Of a DNA stretch of 64,000 nucleotides, positions 43,900 through 53,738 are shown one piece after another. Position 1 is the first letter of the stretch, and each line of letters opens with the position of its first letter. The DNA comes from Haematococcus lacustris (Eukaryota > Chlorophyta > Chlorophyceae > Chlamydomonadales > Haematococcaceae). Below the pieces are notes generated by a model. It was not told the DNA's origin, searched no databases, and saw only the letters and a program-made list of their open reading frames with translations. The translations under genes were made by a program, and so were the position numbers. The DNA lies in assembly GCA_030144725.1 (NCBI GenBank), contig JASKMD010000030.1, forward strand, positions 2,232,045 to 2,296,044. The letters run 5' to 3'.

Positions 43900-46800
43900 A
43901 TGTTGTCTGGTCGCTCGGCCCAACGTGTAGCTTCCTTTTCACGAACTGGCGGACAATTGATGGCAACCGAGCGCCATAAGCCATCTCAAGGCGACTTGGT
44001 GCAAGCAGTGCTGCTGCGTAGCGCGGAGGCCCTCATTGACATTGGCGCTAACCTTGGAGACCCTTCATTTGACAAGGTGCGGCTCAGGGTGGGCAGCGGT
44101 GGCAGGTGAAGCTACGTGGGCAGCTCAACTGGGCGCCACTCCACCTCCCCTGCTCGCTGAAAATTGCGCTAGGTTGCAGTCCCGGTCTAGCCACTTGCGT
44201 GGGTTTGGTGTTGGAGGGTTAGCTCAGCTGCCTTGCCCTTGCCTAAGTGCACTGTGTGGGGAAAGGGTACTGACCGTAGGCTGGCGCCCTACATGGGCCG
44301 CATACCTGCCTGGGGTTAGGGGCAGCTGGTGGCACTGCACCAGGGGTATGACATGAGGTCATGCACAGGCATTTAATCTGCCAATCTGCCAAGAAAAGGA
44401 CAATGTTGCCAAAGCCAGACCAGCCAGACCAGCCAGGCAGGTGGGTAGACAGGGACTGCACTGCAGCGCTGAACATGCAAAGCATTGGGAAGAGCAAGTG
44501 GCACCCTTTGAAGCTGTGCTGCTGGCCAACCCAGGCTTCTCTTCCTGCTAAGGGCTAAGAGCACCTAGGCCTGGGCTGCAAGCTGCTGCAAGACCCGAGC
44601 GCCCAAGGCCCAGCCCCAGCCCCGGCAGCCTGTAGCACAGTAGCATGTGTGCACTAGGCAATGCTTAAGCTGTTGCTTACATCAGAGCATGAGTTTCATG
44701 CCACCACCTATCGCCCCACCCTCGTAAGGGGGCGAGGGTAGGAAATTAGGTATTGGTGCCGGCTGTTTTAAGTATAGGTACCGACAGTTCGTATTGCAGA
44801 TAACGCATCTCCTAATAGTAGGGGTATTATGCGCTGTATTACAGTAGTCATTTCTCAGTCGTATCGCAGTCATGTTCAAGCTGAGCTAGCTTACATTAGT
44901 AGCTTACATTAGTGCATGTTTGTTATGCCAAACTGTCCAGTTGCCCCTTACCACAGGGGCAAATGCAGGAGAGCAGGGGGTGGTCCCTGCAGGCTCAGGG
45001 ACACTAGTGCAGAACTAGTGGATGTGGCGGCTTTGCACACCAGGCACCCCACCACACCACTGCGCCGTCAGCCGTCAGTCAGCACACCAGGTACCTGGCA
45101 TACAATAGTACAGGGTACTAACCTCCTCTTACATAGTGCCGACATGCAGCAGAGTGCTGTAGAGTGCTGCATACCCCTCTGATATCCTCACACAGGCGTC
45201 TTGACTGCTGCTTTTTGCACTGAAGAGCTCTATTCGCATGCTTTGATGAATACTGGATTGCTTCCTCGGAGGCATTGCGCTACTGGGCTCATACCTGCTC
45301 ATACCTATTTATACCCGTGTGTCACTCACTCTCGCACCTCCAAAGGGCACCTCCAAAAGGCACCTCCGAAGGGCACCACCAAAGGGCACCACCAAAAGGG
45401 CTGACAAGTGTCGCTTTTCAGCAGCCTGGTGCCCATGTTGGCGCATGATGTACAGGACATGGATGCGGTGATCCAGCGGGCGCGTGACGCCAATGTGGCG
45501 AGCATGATTGTGACCGGCACCTGCAGCAAAACCTGCTCCAAGGCCCAGCGCCTGTGTGAGCAGAGCAGCTACCCTCTCTACTTCACAGCCGGGGTGCACC
45601 CCCACAATGCCAAAGAGTGCCATGACCTGTGAGTCAGCAGCCAGGCTTGACAGCAGGAGTGCCACTTCGCTCATGCTGACCAGCAGCTGGTGTAAGTGGA
45701 CCATGACCTGTGAACCAACAGCTTGTGGGGATGGCGCCCAGCCTGCATCATCGCAGGCATGAGAGCCCTGGCTGTGCTGGTACTTGGGATCAGCAAGGGC
45801 ATACCCCAGCCCCAACCATGACGCGAGCCCTGACGCAGCAGCACTGCAAAGCTGCAGACCGGGCTTCATATGCTGTCACTGCTGCTGCTGTTGCTGTTGC
45901 TGCTGCACGTTGGGCACTGGAAGCACATGCATAGTAGGGCATGGCAGCTGGGTTGCCTGGCCCGCATGGCTAGCCATTGCAAGCCTGCTGCTGCAGCCGT
46001 ATCCCAGGCACCCTCTCCTCCCCTATGCCCTGGTATGTCCTCACTTACTGTACCTGCATGGTTGTGGCAGCAAGCAGGTGCCTGCTCACTGCCCTGCCTA
46101 CCTGCCCTTGCCCAACACCCGGTTGCAGGACCCTAACTGAGCTGCGGAGGTTTGCTTCTCATGCGAAATGTGTGGCCATCGGTGCGCTGGTCACCCCGAC
46201 CCCCATGCCCATCCCCTGCTTTTGCCCTGGGCCGCTTGCTGTCAGCTGCCTCGTGCCCGGTGCTGCTCAGGTTTGAGACCGCACTGCACCCGCAGGCTCA
46301 GGGACACTAAGAGGGATGGAAAGCTTACACCACCATGCACCTTAATGCCATGTGCTTTGCATTGGCTTATGCTGGCCATGCAACTGCTTACACTGTGTGT
46401 GTGTGAGGTCTTGCTTGGTGGGGGCTGGCAGGGCCGCCCAGGCAGGACTGCTGTCCCTCACTGTGCGGCAGCCCTTCTACCCACATGGCTGTGCCTCTCG
46501 GCCAGAGCAGTGTGCATCCTCTAGGCCAGAGCAGGGCCCACGGGCAAAGGGCAGACTTGTCAGCTACAGGCCTTGTCAGCTACACCTTCCTCTGACCTAG
46601 CTGCCTGCTTACACCTTGCCAGTGCATTTTCTCCCCATCAGCCTTGCATGGGTACTATCTAACTGATTCGAGGCTTCCCCTCCACACATGGCACGGCCCA
46701 GTGCAGCTGCGTTGACCCCTGCTACCACATTGCTCACATCGAACGAAGGCTGTCACGGAGTGGTGCCACTGGATCGTTCAGGTACTTTCACCAGAACACC

Positions 46801-49800
46801 TGCCACAGATAGGGTCAGCAGCCAGGGATGGGTGTGCTGCCTTAGGATGATCCACTGCGTCAGCTCCACATGGCTTGGCAGTGCAGTATGCGCGTAGCCC
46901 CTCCCAGGCACCTGATCTCTCCGCACTGCTCCGCCTGGCTAAAAAAAAAAAGAAGGAAAAGACTACTCCTGCATGGGTATCGTTGTGCATTTAGAGAGTA
47001 GATACTGCCTGGGGCACGGCCTGCACCTATCCTCTACCCCAGCTGTATAGGACACACCCTCAACCCCCTCCTCTGACTCCTGCCCTAATGGCCCAGTGCT
47101 GGCTTGAGCCCATCTGGCCCTGGCCATATGCCCTGCTCCCTCCACTGAGCCCTACTACCACAGCAGCCATGCCTGGCTGACAGCTGTTACAATGTGAACC
47201 CATCCTCACCACTGCTGCCGGGCCTTGTGGCTGCAGGGGAGTGCGGCCTGGACTTCAATCGCAACTTCTCACCCCAGGCCGTGCAGCTGGAGTGGTTTGA
47301 GAAGCAGGTACAGCCTAGACCTGGTTGCCCTGGCCTGCCTGCTCTAGCCTGCTCCTTATTTCTACTATTGACGTACCAGGCCCAGTGCTACTTCATTCCG
47401 GTACCATTGGCCGGTACCACAATTTGGCTGCTTGGCGGTGCATCTGGCGGACAGCCCTTGACAGCCTGCACCTGCCCCCACTGGCACTGTCGCTGCACCC
47501 TAAGCCTCGGACCTCCACCCACCACCCTGCTCATCAGCCTCACTGCCTGAACCACAGCCAACCCTGCACTCCACCCTCCTTTGTGCCTCGATGGTCTCAC
47601 TATGCTGACAGCCTTGTCATGGCATCGTTGTTTTACCCATGACTGCGCTGCCTCGAGTACAGCTGCATGCGGTGACCCTGACCATGCCCAGGTGGCTCTG
47701 GCTGTGGAGCTGCGCAAGCCTCTGTTCATGCACTGCAGAGAGGCCGCACCGCAGCTAGCTGACGTGTTGAGGTGGGTCCCTGGCGCTGCACACACAACCA
47801 CACACAGAGCAGAGATTACATTACGCAAACTGACAGGAACAGAACCTTGGCCCTCAACCTAGAGCCTTCATTGCAGTGGAACACTAAGTGTAGACCTCTA
47901 CAAAGCGGTGTTTTGTCTGTGTGGAGTTCCCATGCACGTGGCATACACATGGCACACACATGGTCATGGTCGCCTACCACCTACAGCATTGCCTGACCCC
48001 GAAGGGCTATGTTGTTGAGTTGGCAAGACAAACATGCACTAAGCGTACGCTGGTGACAGCTCAAAGGGGGGGGGGGGGCACACACTACTGTGCCGTAGCG
48101 GGCTGCTGCTGGGCCTTGGGTGGCTTGTCTCGCAGCCGCTTGCACCCATGCTCAGGGTACTCCTTGCCCTTGGCTGGCAGCTTCCCCTGCTCTGGCCAGT
48201 AGCACAGCTCCAGTGGGCGCCACCTGCTCTCTCCAATGCGCTGCATGTTCAGTGCTGCATTGCAGTCCCTGTCCAGCCACATGCCTGGCTGTGGTGCAGG
48301 CTTTGCCTTGGCAGCCTTGCCCTGGGCCTTGCCCTTGGTGGGCTGGGTGGGCTCAGCTGCCTGCTCAGCCTCAGTGCGCTTGCTGCGCTTGGCTAGCAGG
48401 GGAGTGCTAGGCCCTGGCTGGGAGTGCCGGGCTTTCAGTTGGATGCGGCTCTTGCTCCGCGGTACTGGGCCGCTTCCTTGAAGGCATTGCGCCACTAGGC
48501 GCATACCTGCTCTTACCTGCTCATACCTACTTATACCCGTGTGCCACTCACTCTCGCACCTCCAAAGGGCACCTCCAAAGGGCACCCCCAAAGGGCTGAC
48601 AAGTATGCAGACATAGAGCCCAAGTACGCAGAGCTCATCGCGCTGCTTGTGTAATGTGTAATATCTCTGCTCTGTGTAGTGTCAGGTTGTAGTGTCAGTG
48701 CTGCAGCGAGGTCGGCACTGACAGGAACGGCAGCCCAGGAGGCCATCCACACCAACCTTGCCCAATGCAATGCGCGCAGTGTGCTGTTTTGCAGGCCCTG
48801 ATTGAATGCTCACTTGGTAGCCAGCCAGCCACCCACCCACTTGCCTGGGTGTGATTTGGGAGTGACCCAGGCTGCCTGACATGTCAATTGGGTGACGCCC
48901 AGCGCCACTGACCTACAATAGGTGTGGGTTAGGGTTAGGGTAAGGGTTAGGGTTAAGCTAGGTGTGACTGAGGCACAGAGTGCAGGGTGGGGCTGGAGGG
49001 GTGCTGGAGTGAGTGCAGGGTAGGGCTAGAGGCTGGAGAGAGCATTAGAAGACTTGTGGGTAGGGGCAGCAGGGTGCACACCACTGGGCCTTGCCTGGGC
49101 ACTGCCTGTGGCCCCCACTGCTCAAAACCCTGGTGGACTTCGCAGACGCTACCTTCCCTTACCTGCCCCTGCCGTCGTCCACTGCTTCACCGGCAATGCC
49201 CAGGAGCTCGCCTGCTTCTTGGAGATGGGTCTGCACATTGGCATCACAGGCTGGTGAGAGAGGCACGGCTGCTTGCTGTTGACAGCTTGGTGAAGTGGCT
49301 AAGGGCTATAGGGCATAGGGTGGCCTACAGCCTCAGGTGGTGGCCTGTCTGGCGTCTGGCTGACGGCAGCAGCCCAGGAGGCACGTCCGCTGATGCAGAT
49401 GGGTACGGGCTGTGAGGACCTGAGTGCAGGGTGTGACCTGCTGCTGCGTCACAGGGTCTGTGATGAGCGACCGGAGAGGGGAGGTGCAGAGCTGGCCCGC
49501 CTGCTGCCATCCATACCCCAGGACAGGCTGATGCTGGAGACTGATGCACCCTACCTGGTGACTCCTGGCTGGGCAACTCATTCAAACCACACGGCAAATG
49601 CTTTGAGACAAGCATGCAAGCCAGCCTTCCAGCCATGCCTTGTGGTATTTCAGCCAAGGGTCATGCCCCTGTGCTTGCTTGCCTCACTCTTACATTTATG
49701 CACACGCATGCAGGTCCCACGCACCATCAAACCCAGCAAGGCCCGGCCTGGCAGAAACGAGCCGGCGCTGCTGACACACGTGTTGAACGTGAGTTTGTGT

Positions 49801-50003
49801 GCACTATGGTTTGTGGCCACGCTGAGGCTGACTCCAGTCTGCCAATACACCTCAGGCTGCACCCATGCTCCCTCTGCCTTGCACGTTACGCATGTGGGCT
49901 GCAGGCGGCTGCAGCAGCACTACAGGAGGAGCCTCACCTTCTTGCACGCCGGACCACAGCCGTTGCAAAGCATGTGTTTGGGTTACCGGAAGAGCTGTCA
50001 TAA
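43900..50003 (+). CDS. TatD-family metal-dependent hydrolase (TATDN1-like DNase)
   Basis: Exons: 43900-44105 (end uncertain), 45422-45628, 46129-46181, 47237-47307, 47692-47771, 49146-49253, 49455-49557, 49714-49788 and 49905-50003. From exon 2 on, all join in phase. The TatD signatures appear in order: [103 protein letters not shown] and [11 protein letters not shown]. These supply the metal-binding Glu, His and Asp residues. The family are 3'-5' exonuclease/deoxyribonuclease-type enzymes active in DNA repair or degradation. Introns 1 and 5 hold Fanzor-derived elements. A TGTAA polyadenylation-type signal lies at 50539-50543. A short exon after exon 1 may be missing. Confidence 0.9.
44380..44850 (+). 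mobile_element. Short Fanzor-derived element, family D, in TatD intron 1
   Basis: Encodes [36 protein letters not shown] and then a stop. The tail carries AAGCTGTTGCTT, GCATG-AGTTT-CATGC and, at its end, GTACCGACAGTTCG and ACGCATCTCCTAATAGTAGG. It is almost identical in the tail to the copy at 58.05-58.24 kb. A C/G-rich inverted repeat (CGCCCCACCCTC..GAGGGTAGG) is specific to this copy. Confidence 0.8.
44645..44850 (+). ncRNA. Candidate Fanzor guide-RNA scaffold, family D
   Basis: Keeps the second hairpin of families A-C with a new loop (GCATG-AGTTT-CATGCCA) at the same place after the coding end, while hairpin 1 is replaced. Nearly 200 nt are conserved with the minus-strand copy at 58 kb. 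Confidence 0.45.
45225..45412 (+). repeat. Family-A 5'-end repeat, solo, in TatD intron 1
   Basis: CTTCCTCGGAGGCATTGCGC, CTCATACCTGCTCATACC, TTATACCCGTGTGTCACTC and five GGGCACC-type units, ending CTGACAAGTGTCGC just 12 bp before the exon-2 acceptor. The insertion therefore supplies part of the 3' splice-site context. Confidence 0.75.
47971..48084 (-). ncRNA. Candidate Fanzor guide-RNA scaffold, family A
   Basis: Begins right after the TAG of the ORF. Hairpin 1 is weakened here (AGCTGTCACCAGCG). Hairpin 3 has a CCC/GGG-type stem with loop TTC. A poly-G run of about 13 separates it from the stop. GGTCAGGCAATGCTGTAGG is conserved. Confidence 0.5.
48085..48504 (-). CDS. Mini-Fanzor protein: Lys-rich linker plus RuvC-III only
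   Basis: A continuous 139-codon frame starts at the ATG 48504 ([12 protein letters not shown]). It has a basic, NLS-like centre ([20 protein letters not shown]), then [40 protein letters not shown] and an Ala/Gln end. It corresponds to the C-terminal tenth of a Fanzor: the last RuvC aspartate is present, but RuvC-I and RuvC-II, and hence a full active site, are missing. Whether it is translated is unknown; it may be kept because it overlaps the guide RNA. Confidence 0.6.
   Translation of the reverse strand: MRLVAQCLQGSGPVPRSKSRIQLKARHSQPGPSTPLLAKRSKRTEAEQAAEPTQPTKGKAQGKAAKAKPAPQPGMWLDRDCNAALNMQRIGESRWRPLELCYWPEQGKLPAKGKEYPEHGCKRLRDKPPKAQQQPATAQ
48920..48960 (+). repeat. Short GGGTTA-rich, telomere-like run
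   Basis: GGGTTAGGGTTAGGGTAAGG continues as GTTAGGGTTAAG. Five imperfect TTAGGG units inside TatD intron 5; too short to be more than an interstitial repeat. Confidence 0.75.
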
Positions 50004-50785
50004 CCAGGCGTGCACCCAGTCATGCATGCGAGCGGCTTCCTGCCTGGCCAGCTGGGTATTACTGCCAGACCTTGGATGCGCTGCCTCCATGCTGCGGTTT
50101 CATGCTAGAGCTGTGCTGCTTGTTGACCACATGAAGCCCCCTATGATCTCCCTGCGACAGCAACACCTTGGGGCCAGCCCTGCCCTGGCCAGTCATCCAT
50201 CAACAGCGCCTACCCTGCCAAGAACTGCTTGCCTCCTTCATCATCTGCCTGACCCCCTAGCCCCCTGTGGGCTGGGGCTGTGCAGCAAGCCCTGCCTGTC
50301 ATGGGCCTCCCCCTTGCGGCAGCTGGGAGCACCACTGCCATGGCACTGCAGTGGAGGCCTCAAACCATAAGGGAGGGGAGGCGGGCCTTCGTTTTAGTCG
50401 GTCACACCCAACATTTCCAAAACTGCCAGCGCCCAACAGCCACTGTAGACTTGGTTAGGAGTTGGATAAATGCTCGTGCAGACTGGTCTACTGACATTGC
50501 TTGATGAATGTCGCGCTGCCTGGTGGCAAGGCCAGATTTGTAATCTTAGCGCTACTATGCACACTATGTGAACACTATTGCCTTAGTATGTGTCTGTCTA
50601 ACATGAAGCAACTACAATACTTACCACACACCTCCAATTCTTTGAACAAAGAGTGGACGGGTAGACCAGGATCGAGCGGCAAAGCCGGCAGCAGAGGTGG
50701 ACCAGGTTTAATGTGCACGTGGTCTCACTTTGCCTGTCTCGTAATTGAAGGCTGCCTAACCATAACGGGAACGGCGGTGAACAAA
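50004..50785. other. TatD 3' UTR and intergenic
   Basis: No exon is supported. It contains the TGTAA signal at 50539-50543 and leads into the region homologous to the N-terminus of the long Fanzor (AQQNEKASGEA coded at about 50,790-50,822). Confidence 0.5.
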
Positions 50786-53067
50786 GGAGCAGGCCCAGCA
50801 GAACGAGAAGGCCAGCGGTGAAGCGTGCTGAGCCCGCCACAATAGCAACACCTGGCATGCCAAGCAGCGCAAGCTGCATGCCGTGATGAGAGGGGTGTCC
50901 GCTGCGGGTTTAGAGGCGGGGGCCGGTCGTGGCGTCCGCTGTGGTCGAGGCGCGGCTCGTCCAGCAGATTGAGGCTCGGGTGAAGGCCTGCACTATGAGG
51001 GCGCTGCTCACTAGCTTGCTACTGGGCCACATGGTGCGCGGCTGCTTCACACGGGTCACTGCGCTTGCGGACGGGCGGGAGGCCTTCGACGACATCCCTG
51101 CCGAGGACGCCATCATCCCGAATCTGGCAGAGCTGTGGAGGCTGTGTTGGCCGCGTACCCGGACTTCCACACCCGCCTAGTCGCCATTCCTCGCTATCAG
51201 GGTCTAGGGTAGGTCGAGAAGTGTATGGGCTCCACAGGAGAATATTTAGGGATTTATTTATTTATTTAGGGATACAGGGAAAATTGGACCAGGATGGGTA
51301 GTAAGTACGGCAGCACACGCGACAGAGAGTTGATAATCCGTGTCACCTCGACAGCCAAGTGTGGGGTGGGCTCGACCACATCCTCCGGGTTCACGACCGG
51401 CTCGTCAATCTGCGAACACCATCGTACTACGTAGCGCGTTATCAAGGTCAAGTCTTGGAAGGCAAGGTGCCGGCGGTTGTCGCTACTGGCTAGCAACGCA
51501 TCAAAACATCGGCTGGTGTTGACCGCAGGTGGCCAACCGGTGGAACGCCTTCTTGCCCGACCTCCCATCCCTCTGGCCCAACCGCGGGCAGACATTCGCG
51601 CAGGTGGTGCACACGGAGTCACGGTCAGCGTGATGTTAATGCGCCCCAAGCCAGCAGGGCCGCCCGACTGTTACGTGGGTATGCACCGTATGTGCAACAC
51701 TAACATCTCGCGAGCACCTATTCCAACGCAACACCGACGCTGCCTTGCATGGGCAAGCATGAGGGCGCTGTCGACACGCTGGCGCACCTGGACGCCGACT
51801 GGCTGGGCTGCGACCCGGGGAAGACAAACATGGCGACAGTGGCCCTCAAGGAGCGGCACCCCTCCAGCGCTGTGACGTCCGTGTGGCATCGGCGCCTGAC
51901 TGCGGGGCAATACTACCGGCAGAGCGGCATCACGGAACACGCCAAGACGTCCAAGGCCTGGATGGCCGACATCAAGCCCCAACACGATGAGCTGTCGCAA
52001 GTCACCACCTACACCGTCTCGCTGCAGCGGTACCGGCAGTACGCTAACACGGTGCTGGCAAACTGGCCCGTCATGTGGGCCGAGCTGTCTAAGCCGCGCT
52101 GGGCCAACGCCAGGGTCCGGCTGTACCGAGGCAAGCAGCGCACGGAGGCTAAGTTCTGGGCTTAGGTGAGTAGGCCGTACCCAGCCACTATGTGTGCCAG
52201 TTTGTGTGCCACAATGTTTGTCTTTGCCATGGCTTGACTTGAGCTCACAAATTGGTTCTCCTTGTGTGCCTTGGCTGCAGACTGTGAGGGGTGCCAGGGT
52301 ACGCTGCATCTCAGCTGCCACAGGTCGCCCCCTGGCCCTGGCCTATGGGGCAGCAGGCTTCAGCGGCAGCGGCAGCATTGGCAGCAGGGGTGTGCCTGCC
52401 AAGCAGATTCAACGGGAAGCATGCAAGCAGTTCCCCGGGCGTGTGGTGCTGGTGCATGAGTTTCGTACCAGCCGGGTCAGCTCTGCCCGCACCGACGTGG
52501 TGGCAGGCCAGCCAGAGTCTTTCAGGTAAGAGACCTCAGGTGCATGTTGTTTGTAGGAATGTACTCATTACATAGCTGTAGAATGGCACTTCACACAGCT
52601 GTGAAATAGCCTCACACACCAACCCCTGACTGTGCCAAGCACCGTTTGAACTAGACTATGGCTTGACTAAACACTTGGTTTGGCAAGGAAGGATCTTACA
52701 GATGTGCATTGACATATGTTGCCTTGCAGGTGGTTGTACCCGGTGCGCAACATCCCGGATCAGGGGCCTGATGTGCTCAACAAGCAATGTCATCAAGCGC
52801 AGGCTTCACGACCGGGACGTGTCAGCTGCGCTGAACGTCCGCCGCATTGCAGCCGGGCCGGGCCGCCCACGCGAGCTCAGCAACTGGAGGGGCCGCCCCG
52901 CCATGCCTAACCCAGGCAGGCCAGGCCAAGAGTGGGTGGACGTGCGCGACAAAGGCCTGCTGCGGAAGTGGCAGCGGCGGCACCAGCGGCAGCTACAGTT
53001 TCATGTGTGGCATGCCACAAAACCACGATGTGTGTGCGAGAGAGTCCTGCATAAAGTAGGCCTCTAG
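50785..53067 (+). pseudogene. Fanzor long form, copy 2, heavily damaged
   Basis: Recognisable parts in order: AQQNEKASGEA (about 50,790); VEARLVQQIEARVKACTMRA and LLLGHMVRG (50,935-51,045); AVLAAYPDFHTRLVAIPRY in another frame (about 51,140-51,200); an exon from 51529 (VANRWNAFLPDL); WLGCDPGKTNMATVA (Asp at 51812-51814) up to TAG at 52163-52165, where copy 1 has Lys; exon 52281-52525 with VVLVHEFRTSRVSS (Glu at 52458-52460); and an exon from 52730 with WLYPV, an 11-nt loss, then RGLMCSTS and HDRDVSAALNVRR. The intron of copy 1 at 43178-43288 is absent. The stop at ..HQRQ is lost, adding about 23 codons. It cannot encode a working enzyme. Confidence 0.85.
51266..51500 (-). repeat. Inverted internal Fanzor segment
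   Basis: Within copy 2 the minus strand here is open and reads YVVRWCSQIDEPVVNPEDVV then EPTPHLAVEV. Copy 1 at 41,302-41,400 reads YVRRMVCGLDVSWLLEQGGV then VPTPAMQAEV, with the same spacing. The middle of copy 2 therefore appears flipped. Confidence 0.5.
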
Positions 53068-53140
53068 CGGTTCCTAGGGTCACACCTAGGTTAGGAACAC
53101 ACACCGGTAGGAACACCCACCGGTTCTGGAGAAGTGTAAG
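53019..53140 (+). other. 3' terminal region of Fanzor copy 2
   Basis: GATGTGTGTGCGAGAGAG, CTCTAGCGGTTCCTAGGGTC and the hairpin CCTAGGGT-CAC-ACCTAGG, then AACACACACCGGT, are shared in order with 61,880-61,975. They mark the element's 3' end; the exact terminus was not resolved. Confidence 0.55.
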
Positions 53141-53738
53141 CGCTCCACAGGAGGTTAGAAATACAGGGATATCTGCCAGATATCGGTATTTAGTATCGTC
53201 ATTATTGCACGCGCTGCACCGCCGACCTTTATTATTAGCAGGGACTGTAATGGTTCTGGCTGTGCGTCATTTGCCTCATATTTGATACCCCAACCTAAGT
53301 CGTTTTTTGTGCTTAGTAGATCATGGATTATGACTTATAAGTGAGTTATGAAGGAGTCAGTTACGGCCCATAGACATTTGCAACATCTTGCAGTAGGCCC
53401 TAGCTGATGACGCGAATCGCGGGGTAGCAGCAGCCGCTTGCCGCAGCTGTCATTTCAGCACTACAAGTTTATCGTTTCTACTAAGCTTCTAAGCTTCGTT
53501 TGTCTGCGGCTATACAGATCGTTTCGCTATCAGCCTCACAGTCCGCTGTAACCCCGCCCACCACGGCGAGCTGCCGCAGCTGCTTACGGACACGCAGCAA
53601 TGTACCAGGTGGTATCAGTCACCCCGGTCGCACGTCGCTTCGTCTACTACGATCTGTCATCGACAGCTGGTGGTTTGTGGCTAGTGAACGCACGGGTCTA
53701 AGACGTACCACCATGGCAGCAACAGCAGCAGCACCACG
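53141..53738. other. Upstream region of the GATA gene
   Basis: No coding exon is supported and no TATA box was singled out. It probably contains the promoter and 5' UTR of the GATA gene. Confidence 0.4.

Larger units (their letters stand above)
47845..48645 (-). mobile_element. Non-autonomous Fanzor element, family A, intact ORF
   Basis: This is the fullest family-A copy, in TatD intron 5. The outer 3' end ACCTTGGCCCTCAACCTAG is at about 47,846, then the three-hairpin tail, then the reading frame, then the GGATGCGGCTCTTGCTCCGC segment and the GGGCACC minisatellite with GACAAGTATGCAGACATAG at the 5' side (48,640). The same order without the coding part occurs at 56,716-57,095, which supports treating the whole span as one element. 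Confidence 0.85.

Noticed and set aside
48920..48960. Telomere
   Set aside because: Only about five imperfect TTAGGG units, inside an intron of a complete TatD gene with genes on both sides.
52730..52790. CTRC as half of a Fanzor zinc ribbon in copy 2
   Set aside because: That frame does not match the splice phase of the preceding exon, and copy 1 reads WLRPV there. The Cys pair appears only because of an 11-nt loss.
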